The translations under genes and the position numbers were made by a program. Below, piece after piece: positions 1 to 9,500 of a stretch of DNA of 64,000 nucleotides; the first letter of the stretch is position 1, and the number at the start of each line of letters is the position of its first letter. The notes under the pieces were generated by a model. It worked only from the letters and a program-made list of their open reading frames with translations, ran no database searches and was not told where the DNA came from. Source of the stretch: Streptomyces hawaiiensis (GTDB lineage: Bacteria; Actinomycetota; Actinomycetes; Streptomycetales; Streptomycetaceae); assembly GCF_004803895.1 (NCBI RefSeq), contig NZ_CP021978.1, forward strand, positions 2,046,001 to 2,110,000, read 5' to 3'.

Positions 1-1
1 G

Positions 2-397
2 CAGCGCATGGCCAATGTGTCGCTGCGGCCGGACCCGGCCGGGATGTCGACCGAGGATCTGATCGGGGGTGTGGAGCGCGGCATCTACGTCGTCGGCGAC
101 CGGTCCTGGTCGATCGACATGCAGCGCTACAACTTCCAGTTCACCGGTCAGCGGTTCTACCGCATCGAGAACGGGCGGCTCGCCGGGCAGCTGCGGGACG
201 TGGCCTACCAGGCGACGACCACCGACTTCTGGGGCTCGATGTCCGCCGTGGGCGGGCCGCAGACCTATGTGCTCGGCGGCGCCTTCAACTGCGGCAAGGC
301 CCAGCCGGGTCAGGTCGCGGCCGTCTCGCACGGCTGTCCTTCGGCCCTCTTCAAGGGCGTCAACATTCTGAACACGACCCAGGAGGCCGGTCGATGA
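2..397 (+). CDS. tldD: TldD metalloprotease, C-terminal part (cut by window start)
   Basis: This is the last 131 codons of a TldD-family subunit; the start lies before the window. TldD pairs with TldE/PmbA to form a heterodimeric zinc protease that trims unfolded or modified peptides in the cytoplasm, and TldD carries the metal site. The visible part has the family's C-terminal beta-rich fold, with stretches such as GIYVVGD and FQFTGQRFYRIENG, and a terminal GCPSALFKGVNIL segment. The HExxxH zinc motif would be upstream and cannot be seen. The stop overlaps the next gene by four bases (ATGA), which fits co-translation with its partner. Confidence 0.88.
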   Translation, partial: QRMANVSLRPDPAGMSTEDLIGGVERGIYVVGDRSWSIDMQRYNFQFTGQRFYRIENGRLAGQLRDVAYQATTTDFWGSMSAVGGPQTYVLGGAFNCGKAQPGQVAAVSHGCPSALFKGVNILNTTQEAGR

Positions 398-1788
398 GCG
401 CGCGTTCCAGCAAGCCGCACGAGGTCGTCGAGCGCGCCCTCGAACTGTCCCGGGCGGACGGCTGTGTCGTCATCGCCGACGAGCAGTCCACCGCCAACCT
501 GCGCTGGGCGGGCAACGCGCTGACCACGAACGGCGTCACGCGCGGGCGGACGCTCACCGTGATCGCCACGGTCGACGGCAAGGAGGGCACGGCCTCCGGG
601 GTCGTGTCACGGTCCGCCGTGACCCCCGATGAGCTGGAGCCCCTGGTGCGGGCCGCCGAGGCTGCCGCGCGCGGCGCCGGACCCGCCGAGGACGCGCAGC
701 CGCTGGTCACGGGCGTGCAGCGGTCGCCGGAGTTCACCGAGGCGCCCGCCGAGACCTCCTCCGCCGTGTTCGCCGACTTCGCTCCGGCGCTCGGCGAGGC
801 CTTCGCACGCGCGCGTGCGGGCGGCCGGGAGCTGTACGGCTTCGCCAACCACGAGATGGTGTCGTCGTACGTCGGCACCTCCACGGGGCTGCGGCTGCGC
901 CACGACCAGCCGAACGGGACGCTGGAGCTGAACGCCAAGTCGCCGGACCGGACCCGGTCCGCGTGGGCCGGGCGTTCCACGCGGGACTTCAAGGACGTCG
1001 ACCCGGGGGCCCTGGACGCGGAGCTGGCGGTGCGCCTCGGATGGGCCGAGCGGCGCGTGAAGCTGCCCGCCGGGCGCTACGAGACGCTGCTGCCGCCGAC
1101 GGCCGTGGCGGACCTGCTGATCTACCAGATGTGGTCGGCCTCGGGCCGGGACGCGGTCGAGGGCCGCACGGTGTTCTCCAAGCCGGGCGGGGGCACGCGG
1201 GTCGGCGAGAAGCTGACCGGCCTGCCGCTGACCCTGCGCAGCGACCCGAACGAGCCGGGCCTGGAATCGGCACCCTTCGTGATCGCCCACTCCTCCGGGG
1301 GCGACCAGTCGGTGTTCGACAACGGGCTGCCGCTCACGGCCACCGAGTGGATGCGCGAGGGCGAGCTGCGGCATCTGACGACCAGCCGCCACAGCGCGGG
1401 CCTGACCGGGCTGCCCGTGGCGCCGGGCATCGACAACATCGTCCTGGACGGCGGTGAGGACCGGTCCCTGGACGAGATGGTCGCGAACACCGGGCGCGGG
1501 CTGCTGCTGACCTGCCTGTGGTACATCCGCGAGGTCGATCCGGCGTCGCTGCTGCTGACGGGCCTGACCCGGGACGGTGTCTACCTCGTGGAGAACGGCG
1601 AGGTGACGGGCGAGGTGAACAACTTCCGGTTCAACGAGTCGCCGGTCGGCGTGCTCGGCCGGGCCACGGAGGCGGGGCGGACCGAGAAGACGCTGCCCAG
1701 GGAGTGGAGCGACTGGTTCACCAGGGCGGCGATGCCCGCGCTGCGCGTCCCCGATTTCAATATGAGCTCTGTCAGCCAGGGCGTATAA
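394..1788 (+). CDS. pmbA: TldE/PmbA-family protease partner subunit
   Basis: A 464-residue protein of usual TldE/PmbA length. The family forms a heterodimer with TldD in which TldE lacks the metal site and helps thread the peptide substrate. In E. coli the pair matures microcin B17 and degrades the CcdA antitoxin; the substrate in this organism is unknown. The sequence has the family pattern: an N-terminal alpha/beta part, a central ...[16 protein letters not shown]... strand region and a C-terminal [28 protein letters not shown] segment split over the last third. It starts with ATG overlapping the tldD stop by four bases, so the two are probably translated together. Confidence 0.9.
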   Translation: MSARSSKPHEVVERALELSRADGCVVIADEQSTANLRWAGNALTTNGVTRGRTLTVIATVDGKEGTASGVVSRSAVTPDELEPLVRAAEAAARGAGPAEDAQPLVTGVQRSPEFTEAPAETSSAVFADFAPALGEAFARARAGGRELYGFANHEMVSSYVGTSTGLRLRHDQPNGTLELNAKSPDRTRSAWAGRSTRDFKDVDPGALDAELAVRLGWAERRVKLPAGRYETLLPPTAVADLLIYQMWSASGRDAVEGRTVFSKPGGGTRVGEKLTGLPLTLRSDPNEPGLESAPFVIAHSSGGDQSVFDNGLPLTATEWMREGELRHLTTSRHSAGLTGLPVAPGIDNIVLDGGEDRSLDEMVANTGRGLLLTCLWYIREVDPASLLLTGLTRDGVYLVENGEVTGEVNNFRFNESPVGVLGRATEAGRTEKTLPREWSDWFTRAAMPALRVPDFNMSSVSQGV

Positions 1789-1831
1789 CCTCGTACCTGA
1801 TGACGAGCCCACCCGAGGAGATACGAGAACC

Positions 1832-3100
1832 GTGACGGACATCGTCGACGAGCTGAAGTGGCGCGGGCTGTTCGCCCTGTCCACTGACGAGGACGCTTTG
1901 CGCAAGGCGCTCGCGGACGGTCCCGTCACGTTCTATTGCGGCTTCGACCCGACGGCGCCGTCGCTGCACGTGGGGCACCTGGTGCAAGTGCTCACCGTGC
2001 GCCGGCTCCAGCAGGCCGGTCACCGGCCGCTGGCGCTGGTCGGCGGTGCCACGGGCCTGATCGGCGACCCGCGCCCGACCGCGGAGCGCACGCTGAACGA
2101 CCCGGAGACGGTCACCGGCTGGGTCGGCAGGCTGCGCGCCCAGATCGAGCCGTTCCTGGACTTCCAGGGCGAGAACGCGGCCGTCATGGTCAACAACCTC
2201 GACTGGACGGAGAACCTCTCCGCGATCGAGTTCCTCCGGGACATCGGCAAGCACTTCCGCGTCAACAAGATGCTGACGAAGGACTCCGTGGCCCGGCGCC
2301 TGGAGTCCTCCGAGGGCATCAGCTACACGGAGTTCAGCTACCAGCTCCTGCAGGGCATGGACTTCCTCCAGCTCTACCGGCGCTACGGCTGCACGCTGCA
2401 GCAGGGCGGCAGCGACCAGTGGGGCAACCTCACGGCGGGCCTGGACCTGATCCACCGCCTGGAGCCCGACGCGACCGCGCACGCGCTGGCGACGCCGCTG
2501 ATGACCAAGGCGGACGGCACCAAGTTCGGCAAGACCGAGGGCGGCGCCGTCTGGCTCGACCCCGAGATGACGACGCCGTACGCGTTCTACCAGTTCTGGC
2601 TGAACGTGGACGACCGGGACATCTCCCGGTACATGCGCATCCTGTCCTTCCGTTCCCGCGAGGAGCTGGAGGAGCTGGAGCGGCAGACGGAGGAGCGTCC
2701 GCAGGCCCGGGCCGCGCAGCGCGCGCTGGCCGAGGAGCTGACGACGCTGGTGCACGGCGCCGGCCAGACGGCCGCCGTGATCGCCGCGTCCAAGGCGCTC
2801 TTCGGGCAGGGCGAGCTGGCGGAGCTCGACGAGAAGACGCTGGCCGCGGCCCTGTCGGAGGTGCCGCATGTCCAGGTCGCCGAGCTCGGCCCGGCCGTGG
2901 ACCTGTTCGCCGAGGTCGGCCTGGTGGCCAGCAAGTCGGCCGCGCGCCGCACGGTCAAGGAGGGCGGCGCCTACGTGAACAACGTCAAGGTCGCCGGTGA
3001 GGACGCCGTCCCAGCCAAGGAGGACCTGCTGCACGACCGCTGGCTGGTGCTGCGCCGGGGCAAGAAGAACCTGGCGGCCGTCGAGGTCACGGGCGGCTGA
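1832..3100 (+). CDS. tyrS: tyrosyl-tRNA synthetase
   Basis: A 422-residue class I synthetase that charges tRNA-Tyr with tyrosine in the cytoplasm. The HIGH signature is present as HVGH at residues 46-49 and the KMSKS loop as KFGKT at 231-235. The tyrosine-binding core with GGSDQWGN lies near 192-199. An S4 RNA-binding domain follows at about 350-420. The GTG start is set by the ribosome site CGAGGAG about a dozen bases upstream. The gene stands 43 bases after pmbA, and no T-box leader is visible in that gap. A strong hairpin follows the stop. Confidence 0.97.
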   Translation: MTDIVDELKWRGLFALSTDEDALRKALADGPVTFYCGFDPTAPSLHVGHLVQVLTVRRLQQAGHRPLALVGGATGLIGDPRPTAERTLNDPETVTGWVGRLRAQIEPFLDFQGENAAVMVNNLDWTENLSAIEFLRDIGKHFRVNKMLTKDSVARRLESSEGISYTEFSYQLLQGMDFLQLYRRYGCTLQQGGSDQWGNLTAGLDLIHRLEPDATAHALATPLMTKADGTKFGKTEGGAVWLDPEMTTPYAFYQFWLNVDDRDISRYMRILSFRSREELEELERQTEERPQARAAQRALAEELTTLVHGAGQTAAVIAASKALFGQGELAELDEKTLAAALSEVPHVQVAELGPAVDLFAEVGLVASKSAARRTVKEGGAYVNNVKVAGEDAVPAKEDLLHDRWLVLRRGKKNLAAVEVTGG

Positions 3101-3109
3101 GAGCGCGGG

Positions 3110-3147
3110 GAAGGGGGCGGTCTCCGGTGCCGGAGGCCGCCCCCTTC
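3110..3147. terminator. bidirectional terminator between tyrS and the GlsB-like gene
   Basis: GAAGGGGGCGG at 3110-3120 pairs perfectly with CCGCCCCCTTC at 3137-3147. The stem continues inward with CTCCGG/CCGGAG, giving up to about 18 pairs with one wobble. There is no long T run, which is common in high-GC actinobacteria. It lies between convergent genes and could serve both. Confidence 0.75.
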
Positions 3148-3160
3148 GCCGTGTGCCCCG

Positions 3161-3436
3161 TCATGCCCTGCGTTTGTCTCCTCTGGCAGCCGTCCAGGCC
3201 CGGTCGCCGAGACCGACGAGGATGACCGCCATCACCAGCTGGAAGACGTGCCGCCACCAGTCGATACCCGATGTGGCGTCGACGCCGGCCGCCCGGGCGA
3301 TGGCGTTGCCGGCGATGGCGCCGATCATGCCCAGGATGACGGTCAGCCACAGGGGAACATGTTGCTTGCCCGGAATGATCGCCTTGGCGATCAGGCCGAG
3401 TACCAGTCCTACGATGATCGCCCACAACCAGCCCAT
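3161..3436 (-). CDS. GlsB/YeaQ/YmgE-family small membrane protein
   Basis: A 91-residue integral membrane protein of the transglycosylase-associated (GlsB/YeaQ/YmgE) family, often stress-induced. It begins MGWLWAIIVGLVLGLIAKAIIPG, the family's glycine-rich first segment, followed by a second segment (LWLTVILGMIGAIAGN) and a third (VFQLVMAVILVGLG). The reading frame extends upstream, but this ATG is preceded by GAGGAGG at good spacing, so I chose it. The gene is convergent with tyrS and divergent from the DUF3099 gene. Its biochemical role is not established. Confidence 0.85.
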   Translation of the reverse strand: MGWLWAIIVGLVLGLIAKAIIPGKQHVPLWLTVILGMIGAIAGNAIARAAGVDATSGIDWWRHVFQLVMAVILVGLGDRAWTAARGDKRRA

Positions 3437-3680
3437 CGCTGCCTCCTCGTACGGCTCGACGTGAGCACTACGGCCAGTGTCGGCCCAGGTGCCGTACGCC
3501 GCATGCCGACGCGGGCCGTACGCGTCACGGCGCAGTCCGTTCGCCCGGACGGTGCGCCACCCGGTCTCGTGGCCGGCGCAGCCGCGGCGTAACGTGGGAG
3601 CTGTCCCGGTCAGGTTCCCCGACCGGCCGCGGGCGGCTACGGGGCGGGGAGAGTCCGATACGGGCGGATGGTGGAATGCG

Positions 3681-4076
3681 ATGCGGAAGCAGCATGGCGG
3701 CGGCAACGTCCAGGTTTTCCGGATCACCGGCGCCCGGACGGGACTCCAGGAGGACGTACGCGGGCGGCAGCGCCGGTACGTGATCTCGATGACGGTCCGC
3801 ACGATCTCCGTGATCCTCGCGGCCACCCTGTGGAACGTCGAACGGCACGTCGCCATGGTGGCGTTGGTGCTCGGGCTGGTGCTGCCATACATCGCGGTGG
3901 TGGTCGCGAACGCCGGGCGCGAGAACGCGCCGTCTCTGCCGTCGACGTTCGTGGCGCCGCCGGTGCGTCCGATGATCGCGCCGCCGGGTCCGGATGACGA
4001 GCCGGCGGAATCCGTCGCGGAAGATGCCGCGTCCGAGCCGGTGCCGGGCGCTCGGACCGAATCGCCCGAGCGGTAG
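3681..4076 (+). CDS. DUF3099-family membrane protein
   Basis: A 131-residue protein. Residues about 10-80 match the DUF3099 pattern as I recall it: a short QVFRITGA start, a basic RGRQRRYVISMTVRT stretch, then two membrane helices (ISVILAATLWN and MVALVLGLVLPYIAVVVANAG). The acidic, proline-rich tail would be cytoplasmic. The frame is open further upstream, but ATG 3681 has a GGTGGA ribosome site five bases away. The function is unknown. It diverges from the GlsB-like gene, and the 244-base gap contains no ORF I believe, only a repeated GCCGTACG motif. Confidence 0.8.
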   Translation: MRKQHGGGNVQVFRITGARTGLQEDVRGRQRRYVISMTVRTISVILAATLWNVERHVAMVALVLGLVLPYIAVVVANAGRENAPSLPSTFVAPPVRPMIAPPGPDDEPAESVAEDAASEPVPGARTESPER

Positions 4077-4233
4077 GGGCTCCGGGGAGAGATCACGGGT
4101 GATCAGGCGGGGAAGTCAGCTTCCCGCCAAGCTCAAGAAAAGCTCAGATCAATCATGTTGTTCCGGTGCCGTGCTCAGGGTGACCCGTGACATACTTCGT
4201 ACGCGCTCCGCATCCCCCGTCGGAGCGACGGAC

Positions 4234-4271
4234 CGACGCCGGGCAGCTCCCCCCGTGGCTGCTCGGCGTCG
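4234..4271 (+). terminator. strong hairpin plus T run just upstream of the 71-residue gene
   Basis: A 14-pair stem joins 4234-4247 with 4258-4271 (one G-T wobble), with a 10-base loop, followed at once by CCTTTT. By form it is an intrinsic terminator on the plus strand, 158 bases after the DUF3099 stop. Only 31 bases separate it from the next start codon, too few for a promoter, so it may instead act as an attenuator in the leader of the next gene. Confidence 0.7.
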
Positions 4272-4302
4272 CCTTTTCTGTGTGCAGTGGTGAGACGAAG
4301 CT

Positions 4303-4518
4303 GTGAGTGACGAGACGCCCATCTGTTCCGCGAAGGGCTGCCGAGCCGAGGCCGTGTGGGTCCTGGCGTGGAACAACCCGAAGATCCATACGCCGGAGCG
4401 GCGCAAGACGTGGCTGGCCTGTGAGGAGCATCGCGAGCATCTGTCGCAGTTCCTCGGGGTGCGGGGATTTCTGAAGGACGTGGTCCTGCTCAAGGAGTGG
4501 GAGTCCCCGGGGGCCTAG
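4303..4518 (+). CDS. small Cys/His-containing hypothetical protein
   Basis: A 71-residue protein that I do not recognise by function, though close homologues are common next to moaA in streptomycetes (from memory). It has Cys at 8, 13 and 40 and His at 28, 44 and 47, which could make a small metal site of the C-x4-C...C-x3-H-x2-H kind. This is inference only. Two tryptophan-rich stretches (VWVLAWNN, KTWLACEEH) suggest a compact fold. The GTG start has only a weak ribosome site (GACGAAG). The 3' end overlaps the convergent moaA stop by four bases. Confidence 0.7.
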   Translation: MSDETPICSAKGCRAEAVWVLAWNNPKIHTPERRKTWLACEEHREHLSQFLGVRGFLKDVVLLKEWESPGA

Positions 4519-5504
4519 CCCCCGATGGCTGACATAGGCCGGTCCGGCTGCACGAACGTCGGGTCGTCGAGGCCCGCTCCCGCCTTCTTGCCCCACATCG
4601 CCAGGCGCCAGACGCGGGCGATCTCCTCGTCCGGGGCGCCCGAGCGCAGGGCGGCGCGCAGATCCGTCTCCTCCTGGGCGAACAGACAGGTGCGCACCTG
4701 GCCGTCGGCCGTGAGGCGGGTGCGGTCGCAGGCCGCGCAGAACGGTCGGGTGACGGAGGCGATGACGCCGACCACATGCGGGCCGCCGTCCACGAGCCAG
4801 CGCTCCGCCGGGGCCGAGCCGCGCTTCTCCTCGCCCTCGGCGGTCAGCTCGAAGCGCGTGCGCAGGGAGGCCAGGATGTCGCCGGCCGTGATCATGCCGT
4901 CGCGCTTCCAGCCATGCTGGGCGTCCAGGGGCATCTGCTCGATGAAGCGCAGCTCGTAGTCGTGCTCCACGGCCCAGGCCAGCAGGTCGGGCGCCTCGTC
5001 GTCGTTGAGGCCAGGCATCAGGACCGAGTTGACCTTGACCGGCGTGAGGCCCGCGTCGCGGGCGGCGTGCAGGCCCTCGATGACGTCCTTGTGGCGGTCG
5101 CGGCGGGTGAGGGTCTTGAAGACGTCGGGGCGGAGCGTGTCGAGGGAGACGTTGACCCGGTCCAGGCCCGCTTCCTTCAGGGCGGCCGCCGTGCGCTTGA
5201 GGCCGATGCCGTTGGTGGTCAAGGACATCTGCGGGCGCGGGTCCAGGGCGGCGACCCGCTCCACTATGCCGACCAGGCCCGGGCGCAGCAGGGGCTCGCC
5301 GCCGGTGAAGCGGACCTCCTCGATCCCGAGGGACGTGACCGCGATGTCTATCAGGCGGACGATCTCGTCGTCGGTGAGCAGGTCCGGCTTGGCGAGCCAC
5401 TGCAAGCCCTCCTCGGGCATGCAGTACGTACAGCGCAGGTTGCAGCGGTCGGTCAGCGAGACCCTCAGGTCGGTGGCCACCCGGCCGTAGGTGTCGATGA
5501 GCAC
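4515..5504 (-). CDS. moaA: GTP 3',8-cyclase, molybdenum cofactor biosynthesis
   Basis: A 329-residue radical-SAM enzyme that, with MoaC, turns GTP into cyclic pyranopterin monophosphate, the first step of molybdopterin synthesis. The N-terminal cluster motif CxxxCxxC is at Cys21, 25 and 28. The second 4Fe-4S site has FCAAC near 260 and another Cys in VRTCLF. The chain ends in Gly-Gly, which is needed for activity in this family. The frame is open 29 codons further upstream. GTG 5504 is preferred because GAGGGAGGGGG lies just before it and the protein then begins LIDTYGR, as homologues do. Confidence 0.95.
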   Translation of the reverse strand: MLIDTYGRVATDLRVSLTDRCNLRCTYCMPEEGLQWLAKPDLLTDDEIVRLIDIAVTSLGIEEVRFTGGEPLLRPGLVGIVERVAALDPRPQMSLTTNGIGLKRTAAALKEAGLDRVNVSLDTLRPDVFKTLTRRDRHKDVIEGLHAARDAGLTPVKVNSVLMPGLNDDEAPDLLAWAVEHDYELRFIEQMPLDAQHGWKRDGMITAGDILASLRTRFELTAEGEEKRGSAPAERWLVDGGPHVVGVIASVTRPFCAACDRTRLTADGQVRTCLFAQEETDLRAALRSGAPDEEIARVWRLAMWGKKAGAGLDDPTFVQPDRPMSAIGG

Positions 5505-5612
5505 GTGGGCCCCCTCCCTCGATGCGGATCGTGCCCGGAGCACTGTTTCCCCGGCACCTGTGAGCCTACGTGACCCCACCGACAACTCCACAGGCCTCGA
5601 TCACACGACGCA

Positions 5613-5664
5613 CGACGCGGCCGCGCCGCAGGGACCTGGAGGTTCCTACGACACGGCCGCGTCG
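5613..5664 (-). terminator. probable terminator of the symporter operon
   Basis: CGACGCGGCCG at 5613-5623 and CGGCCGCGTCG at 5654-5664 form an 11-bp inverted repeat just past the symporter stop. The intervening 30 bases can add a smaller inner stem. There is no T run. It also lies in the upstream region of moaA, so it could be structural noise there. Confidence 0.5.
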
Positions 5665-5675
5665 AAAGGGTCGTG

Positions 5676-7301
5676 CTAGTGGGCTCCGGTGCCGGTCAGG
5701 GACCGGACCTCCAGCTCCGCGAACTTCTTGGCGTCCGGCTCCTCCTTGGACAGGACCGTGCCGAGCCAGCCCATGAGGAAGCCGAAGGGGATGGAGATGA
5801 CGCCCGGGTTCTTCAGCGGGAACCAGGCGAAGTCGACCTCGGGGAACATCGCCTTGGGGTCGCCGGAGACGACGGGCGAGAACAGCACCAGGCCGACGGC
5901 GACGATCAGACCGCCGTAGATCGACCACAGCGCGCCCTGGGTGGTGAAGCGCTTCCAGAACAGGCTGTAGAGGATCGTCGGGAGGTTGGCCGAGGCGGCG
6001 ACAGCGAAGGCGAGGGCGACCAGGCCGGCGACGTTCAGGTCGCGGGCGAGGGCGCCGAGGCCGATGGAGACGACACCGATGAAGACGGTCGCCCAGCGGG
6101 CCGCGCGGACCTCCTCGGCACCCGAGGCCTTCCCCTTGCGGATGACGTTGGCGTAGATGTCGTGCGCGAAGGAGGACGACGAGGCGAGGGTGAGGCCGGC
6201 GACGACGGCGAGGATCGTCGCGAAGGCCACCGCCGAGATCGTGGCGAGCAGGATCGCGCCCCAGGTGGAGTCGACGCCGCCCAGGTGCAGGGCGAGCAGG
6301 GGCGCCGCCGTGTTGCCGGACGGGTTGGAGGCGATGATCTCTTCCTGCGAGATGAGCGCGGCGGCGCCGAAGCCGAGCGCGATGGTCATCAGGTAGAAGC
6401 CGCCGATGATGCCGATCGCCCAGTTCACGGACTTACGGGCGGCCTTGGCGTCGGGCACCGTGTAGAAGCGGATCAGGATGTGCGGCAGGCCGGCGGTGCC
6501 GAGCACCAGGGCGATGCCCAGGGAGATGAAGTCCAGCTTGGAGGTGCCGGTCGCGCCGTACTGGAGACCGGGCTCCAGGAAGGCGGCGCCCTTGCCGCTG
6601 TTCTCGGCGGCCGTGCCGAGCAGGTCGGAGATGTTGAAGTTGAACTTCAGCAGCACCAGGAAGGTGATCAGGATGGTGCCGCCGATGAGCAGCACGGCCT
6701 TGACCATCTGGACCCAGGTGGTGCCCTTCATACCGCCGATGGAGACGTACACGACCATCAGGAGGCCGACGAGGGCCACGATGAGGATCTTGCCGGCGTC
6801 GGAGGTGATGCCGAGCAGCAGCGAGACGAGGACGCCCGCTCCTGCCATCTGGGCCAGCAGGTAGAAGATCGAAACGACGATCGTGGACGTACCGGCGGCG
6901 GTGCGCACCGGCCGCTGGCGCATGCGGTAGGCGAGGACGTCGCCCATGGTGTAGCGGCCGGAGTTGCGCAGCGGCTCTGCCACCAGGAGCAGGGCGACCA
7001 GCCAGGCGACCAGGAAGCCGATGGAGTACAGGAAGCCGTCGTAGCCGAAGAGGGCGATGGCGCCCGCGATGCCGAGGAATGACGCGGCCGACATGTAGTC
7101 GCCGGAGACCGCGAGTCCGTTCTGGAAGGCGCTGAACTGGCGGCCGCCCGCGTAGAAGTCGGCGGCGTCCTTGGTCTGGCGGCCTGCCCAGATGGTGATG
7201 CCGAGCGTGGCCAGGACGAACAGCGCGAACAGGGTGATGATCAGCGGGCGGTGCTCGCTGGCCTCGTTCGCGGCGAGGAAGGTCTGCTGTACGGGGCTCA
7301 T
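5676..7301 (-). CDS. sodium:solute symporter, acetate/monocarboxylate (ActP/MctC) type
   Basis: A 541-residue membrane transporter of the SSS family with about 13 hydrophobic helices. It probably couples Na+ or H+ to uptake of acetate, pyruvate or related short acids; the exact substrate cannot be read from sequence. It starts with MSPVQQTFLAANEASEHRP before the first helix, as ActP-like proteins do. The partner DUF485 gene lies directly upstream and overlaps by four bases (ATGA), the usual arrangement for ActP with YjcH. The chosen ATG has GGAGAG upstream; a 25-codon extension is open but lacks a better site. Confidence 0.9.
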   Translation of the reverse strand: MSPVQQTFLAANEASEHRPLIITLFALFVLATLGITIWAGRQTKDAADFYAGGRQFSAFQNGLAVSGDYMSAASFLGIAGAIALFGYDGFLYSIGFLVAWLVALLLVAEPLRNSGRYTMGDVLAYRMRQRPVRTAAGTSTIVVSIFYLLAQMAGAGVLVSLLLGITSDAGKILIVALVGLLMVVYVSIGGMKGTTWVQMVKAVLLIGGTILITFLVLLKFNFNISDLLGTAAENSGKGAAFLEPGLQYGATGTSKLDFISLGIALVLGTAGLPHILIRFYTVPDAKAARKSVNWAIGIIGGFYLMTIALGFGAAALISQEEIIASNPSGNTAAPLLALHLGGVDSTWGAILLATISAVAFATILAVVAGLTLASSSSFAHDIYANVIRKGKASGAEEVRAARWATVFIGVVSIGLGALARDLNVAGLVALAFAVAASANLPTILYSLFWKRFTTQGALWSIYGGLIVAVGLVLFSPVVSGDPKAMFPEVDFAWFPLKNPGVISIPFGFLMGWLGTVLSKEEPDAKKFAELEVRSLTGTGAH

Positions 7302-7654
7302 GCGCCGCTCTCCATCCGGGTCTTGATGGCCTCGGCCTTGGGGTCGAGCTTCGCGGCGGCGTGCCGCGAGTACCACCAGGCGATGAGGAACGTGGTGACG
7401 AACTGGGCGATGCCGAGGACGAAGGCGACGTTGATGTTGCCGAACAGCTTGGTGCCCATGAAGCCGCCCGCGTAGTTCGAGAGCAGGACGTACAGCAGGT
7501 ACCAGGCGATGAAGCCGACGGTCAGCGGGAAGGCGAAGGAGCGGTAGGAGCGGCGCAGTTCACTGAACTCCGCGCTCTCCTGCACCTCCACGAACTCCTC
7601 GGGTGAGGGGAGCTTGTGTTGCTCTTTCGAGGGGGGCGGTGCGTCGGTGGCCAC
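7298..7654 (-). CDS. DUF485 membrane protein, partner of the symporter
   Basis: A 118-residue protein with two membrane helices (LTVGFIAWYLLYVLLSNYAG and INVAFVLGIAQFVTTFLIAWWYS) separated by a short GFMG loop, the DUF485 pattern. Such proteins are regularly encoded just before ActP-type symporters and are thought to be accessory subunits. The GTG start is supported by GAGGAGA five bases upstream. A longer open frame exists but runs into the shared promoter region with the divergent protease gene. Confidence 0.85.
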   Translation of the reverse strand: MATDAPPPSKEQHKLPSPEEFVEVQESAEFSELRRSYRSFAFPLTVGFIAWYLLYVLLSNYAGGFMGTKLFGNINVAFVLGIAQFVTTFLIAWWYSRHAAAKLDPKAEAIKTRMESGA

Positions 7655-7908
7655 GGAGTCTCCTCGCAATGACGGAAGCGGTTGGGAACGGGGGCGGAGG
7701 CGAGTGTCCTCGCGCTCCTTGTTCAACGTCACGGCGGCACACGAGAACCGGTTCAACTGCCCGGCGTTCTTTCCGAAGTCATTTCGGCAAAGCGTTGCTG
7801 GCCAGCGAGAGGCCGGGATAGCTTCACCCTGCACCACTACGTCATGTACCTGCCCGAGCACCACCTGTGCCTCGGGCCGGTTTCGTTTCCGGAGGATGTG
7901 GAGACCCC
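7655..7908. promoter_or_regulatory. divergent promoter region with two small inverted repeats
   Basis: This 254-base gap separates the symporter pair (minus) from the subtilase pair (plus), so promoters for both must be here or close by. I see a 10-base palindrome GAACCGGTTC at 7745-7754 and an inverted repeat CCGAA-N5-TTCGG at 7773-7787. Either could bind a regulator. No -35/-10 pair is clear enough to call. Confidence 0.4.
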
Positions 7909-9438
7909 ATGTCTCACTTGCGTTCCAGACGCCGGCTCGCTCTCGCCGTGCCCGTCGTGCTGTCCCTGACGGCCTCGCTGGGCTTCCTGCCGGCCGCCGC
8001 GTCGGCGGCCCCGCAGGCGGCGCCGGCCACCCGCACGGCGGATGCGCCGAAGCTGGCGTACGTCGTCAACACCAAAATGGACCGCCACACGATCGCTTCG
8101 GTGAAGAAGGCGATCGGGAAGGCCGACGGTTCGGTCGTGGCCACGTACGCGCGGATCGGCGTGATCGTCGTCCACTCCTCGAACCCCGATTTCGCCAAGA
8201 CCATCCGCAAGGTGCGCGGGGTCCAGTCGGCGGGTGCGACGCGGACGGCGCCGCTGACGGCCGCGGGGACGAAGGAGGAGGGCGCGGTCGAGTACCTGAC
8301 GGCCGCCCAGGCGAAGCGCACCGAGGCCGCCTCGGCGAAGACGCCCGAGAGCGAGCCTCTCGAGGCGGACCAGTGGGACCTGCGCGCGATCGGCGCCGAC
8401 AAGGCCGCACAGATCAACCCGGGCAGCCGCAAGGTGACCGTGGCCGTGATCGACACCGGCGTGGACGACACCCACCCCGACATCGCCCCGAACTTCTCCG
8501 CGTCCCAGTCCGCCAACTGCGCGGGCGGCAAGCCCGACACCAGTGAGGGCGCCTGGCGGCCTTACACGCCCGAGGACTACCACGGCACGCATGTCGCGGG
8601 TGAGATAGCCGCCGCCCGCAACGGCATCGGCGTGGCGGGCGTCGCTCCCGGTGTGAAGGTGTCCAGCATCAATGTGACCGACCGGGCGAACGGCCTCTTC
8701 TACCCGGAGAGCGTCGTGTGCGCGTTCGTGTTCGCCGCCGACCACGGCGTCGAGATCACGAACAACAGCTACTACGTCGACCCGTGGCTGTACAACTGCA
8801 TGGACGACCCGGACCAGCGGGCCATCGTCGACGCGGTCAACAGGGCTCAGCTGTATGCCCAGAAGAAGGGCACGCTCAACGTCGCCGCGGCGGGCAACTC
8901 CAACCACGACCTGGACGCGGACGCGATCGTCGACGACTCCAGCCCGAATGACACCACGCCCGTCGAGCGCACGATCGACCCGCACGAGTGCTTCGACATA
9001 CCGACCCAGCTGCCGGGTGTCGTCACGGTGAGCTCGACGGGTGTCGACAACGAGAAGTCGTACTTCTCGACCTACGGCAAGGGCGTCGTCGACGTCGCCG
9101 CGCCGGGTGGCGACGGGCGCTACCAGATACCCGACACGCCCTCGAAGAACGGCCGCATCCTGTCCACCATGCCGAACGGCGCGTGGGGCTTCCTGCAGGG
9201 CACCTCGATGGCCTCGCCGCACGCCTCCGGCGTCGCCGCGCTGCTGAAGTCCAAGCACCCCTGGGCGTCTCCGGCCCAGCTCCAGGCGCTGCTGAAGGCA
9301 CAGGCCGACAAGACCGCCTGCCCCGCCTCCTACGACCAGGACGGTGACGGCACGCAGGACGCGGTCTGCGAGGGCGGCAAGCGCGTCAACGGCTTCTACG
9401 GCCACGGCATCGTCAACGCGCTGCGCGCGGTCAAGTGA
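7909..9438 (+). CDS. secreted S8 subtilisin-like serine protease (first of tandem pair)
   Basis: A 509-residue preproenzyme. A basic start and hydrophobic stretch to about residue 34 (ends AASA) form the signal peptide. Residues about 48-115 form an I9-like propeptide. The catalytic domain has Asp182 (VIDTG), His225 (HGTH), Asn330 (AAGN) and Ser433 (GTSMASPH). An EF-hand-like loop with Asp476, 478, 480 and 484 interrupts the C-terminal end between two cysteines (471, 487). It should act outside the cell as an endopeptidase. ATG 7909 is preceded by GGAG and gives a proper signal peptide, so the 14-codon upstream extension was rejected. A close paralogue follows 62 bases later. Confidence 0.93.
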   Translation: MSHLRSRRRLALAVPVVLSLTASLGFLPAAASAAPQAAPATRTADAPKLAYVVNTKMDRHTIASVKKAIGKADGSVVATYARIGVIVVHSSNPDFAKTIRKVRGVQSAGATRTAPLTAAGTKEEGAVEYLTAAQAKRTEAASAKTPESEPLEADQWDLRAIGADKAAQINPGSRKVTVAVIDTGVDDTHPDIAPNFSASQSANCAGGKPDTSEGAWRPYTPEDYHGTHVAGEIAAARNGIGVAGVAPGVKVSSINVTDRANGLFYPESVVCAFVFAADHGVEITNNSYYVDPWLYNCMDDPDQRAIVDAVNRAQLYAQKKGTLNVAAAGNSNHDLDADAIVDDSSPNDTTPVERTIDPHECFDIPTQLPGVVTVSSTGVDNEKSYFSTYGKGVVDVAAPGGDGRYQIPDTPSKNGRILSTMPNGAWGFLQGTSMASPHASGVAALLKSKHPWASPAQLQALLKAQADKTACPASYDQDGDGTQDAVCEGGKRVNGFYGHGIVNALRAVK

Positions 9439-9500
9439 CCCGACTCGCCACCGAGACCTTCCGCAAGATCAGCTCGTATCGTGAACGAACTGGAGACACC

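Noticed and set aside
1772..3034. 420-codon open frame antisense to tyrS
   Set aside because: tyrS motifs fix the coding strand. The antisense product is compositionally skewed with no recognisable motif.
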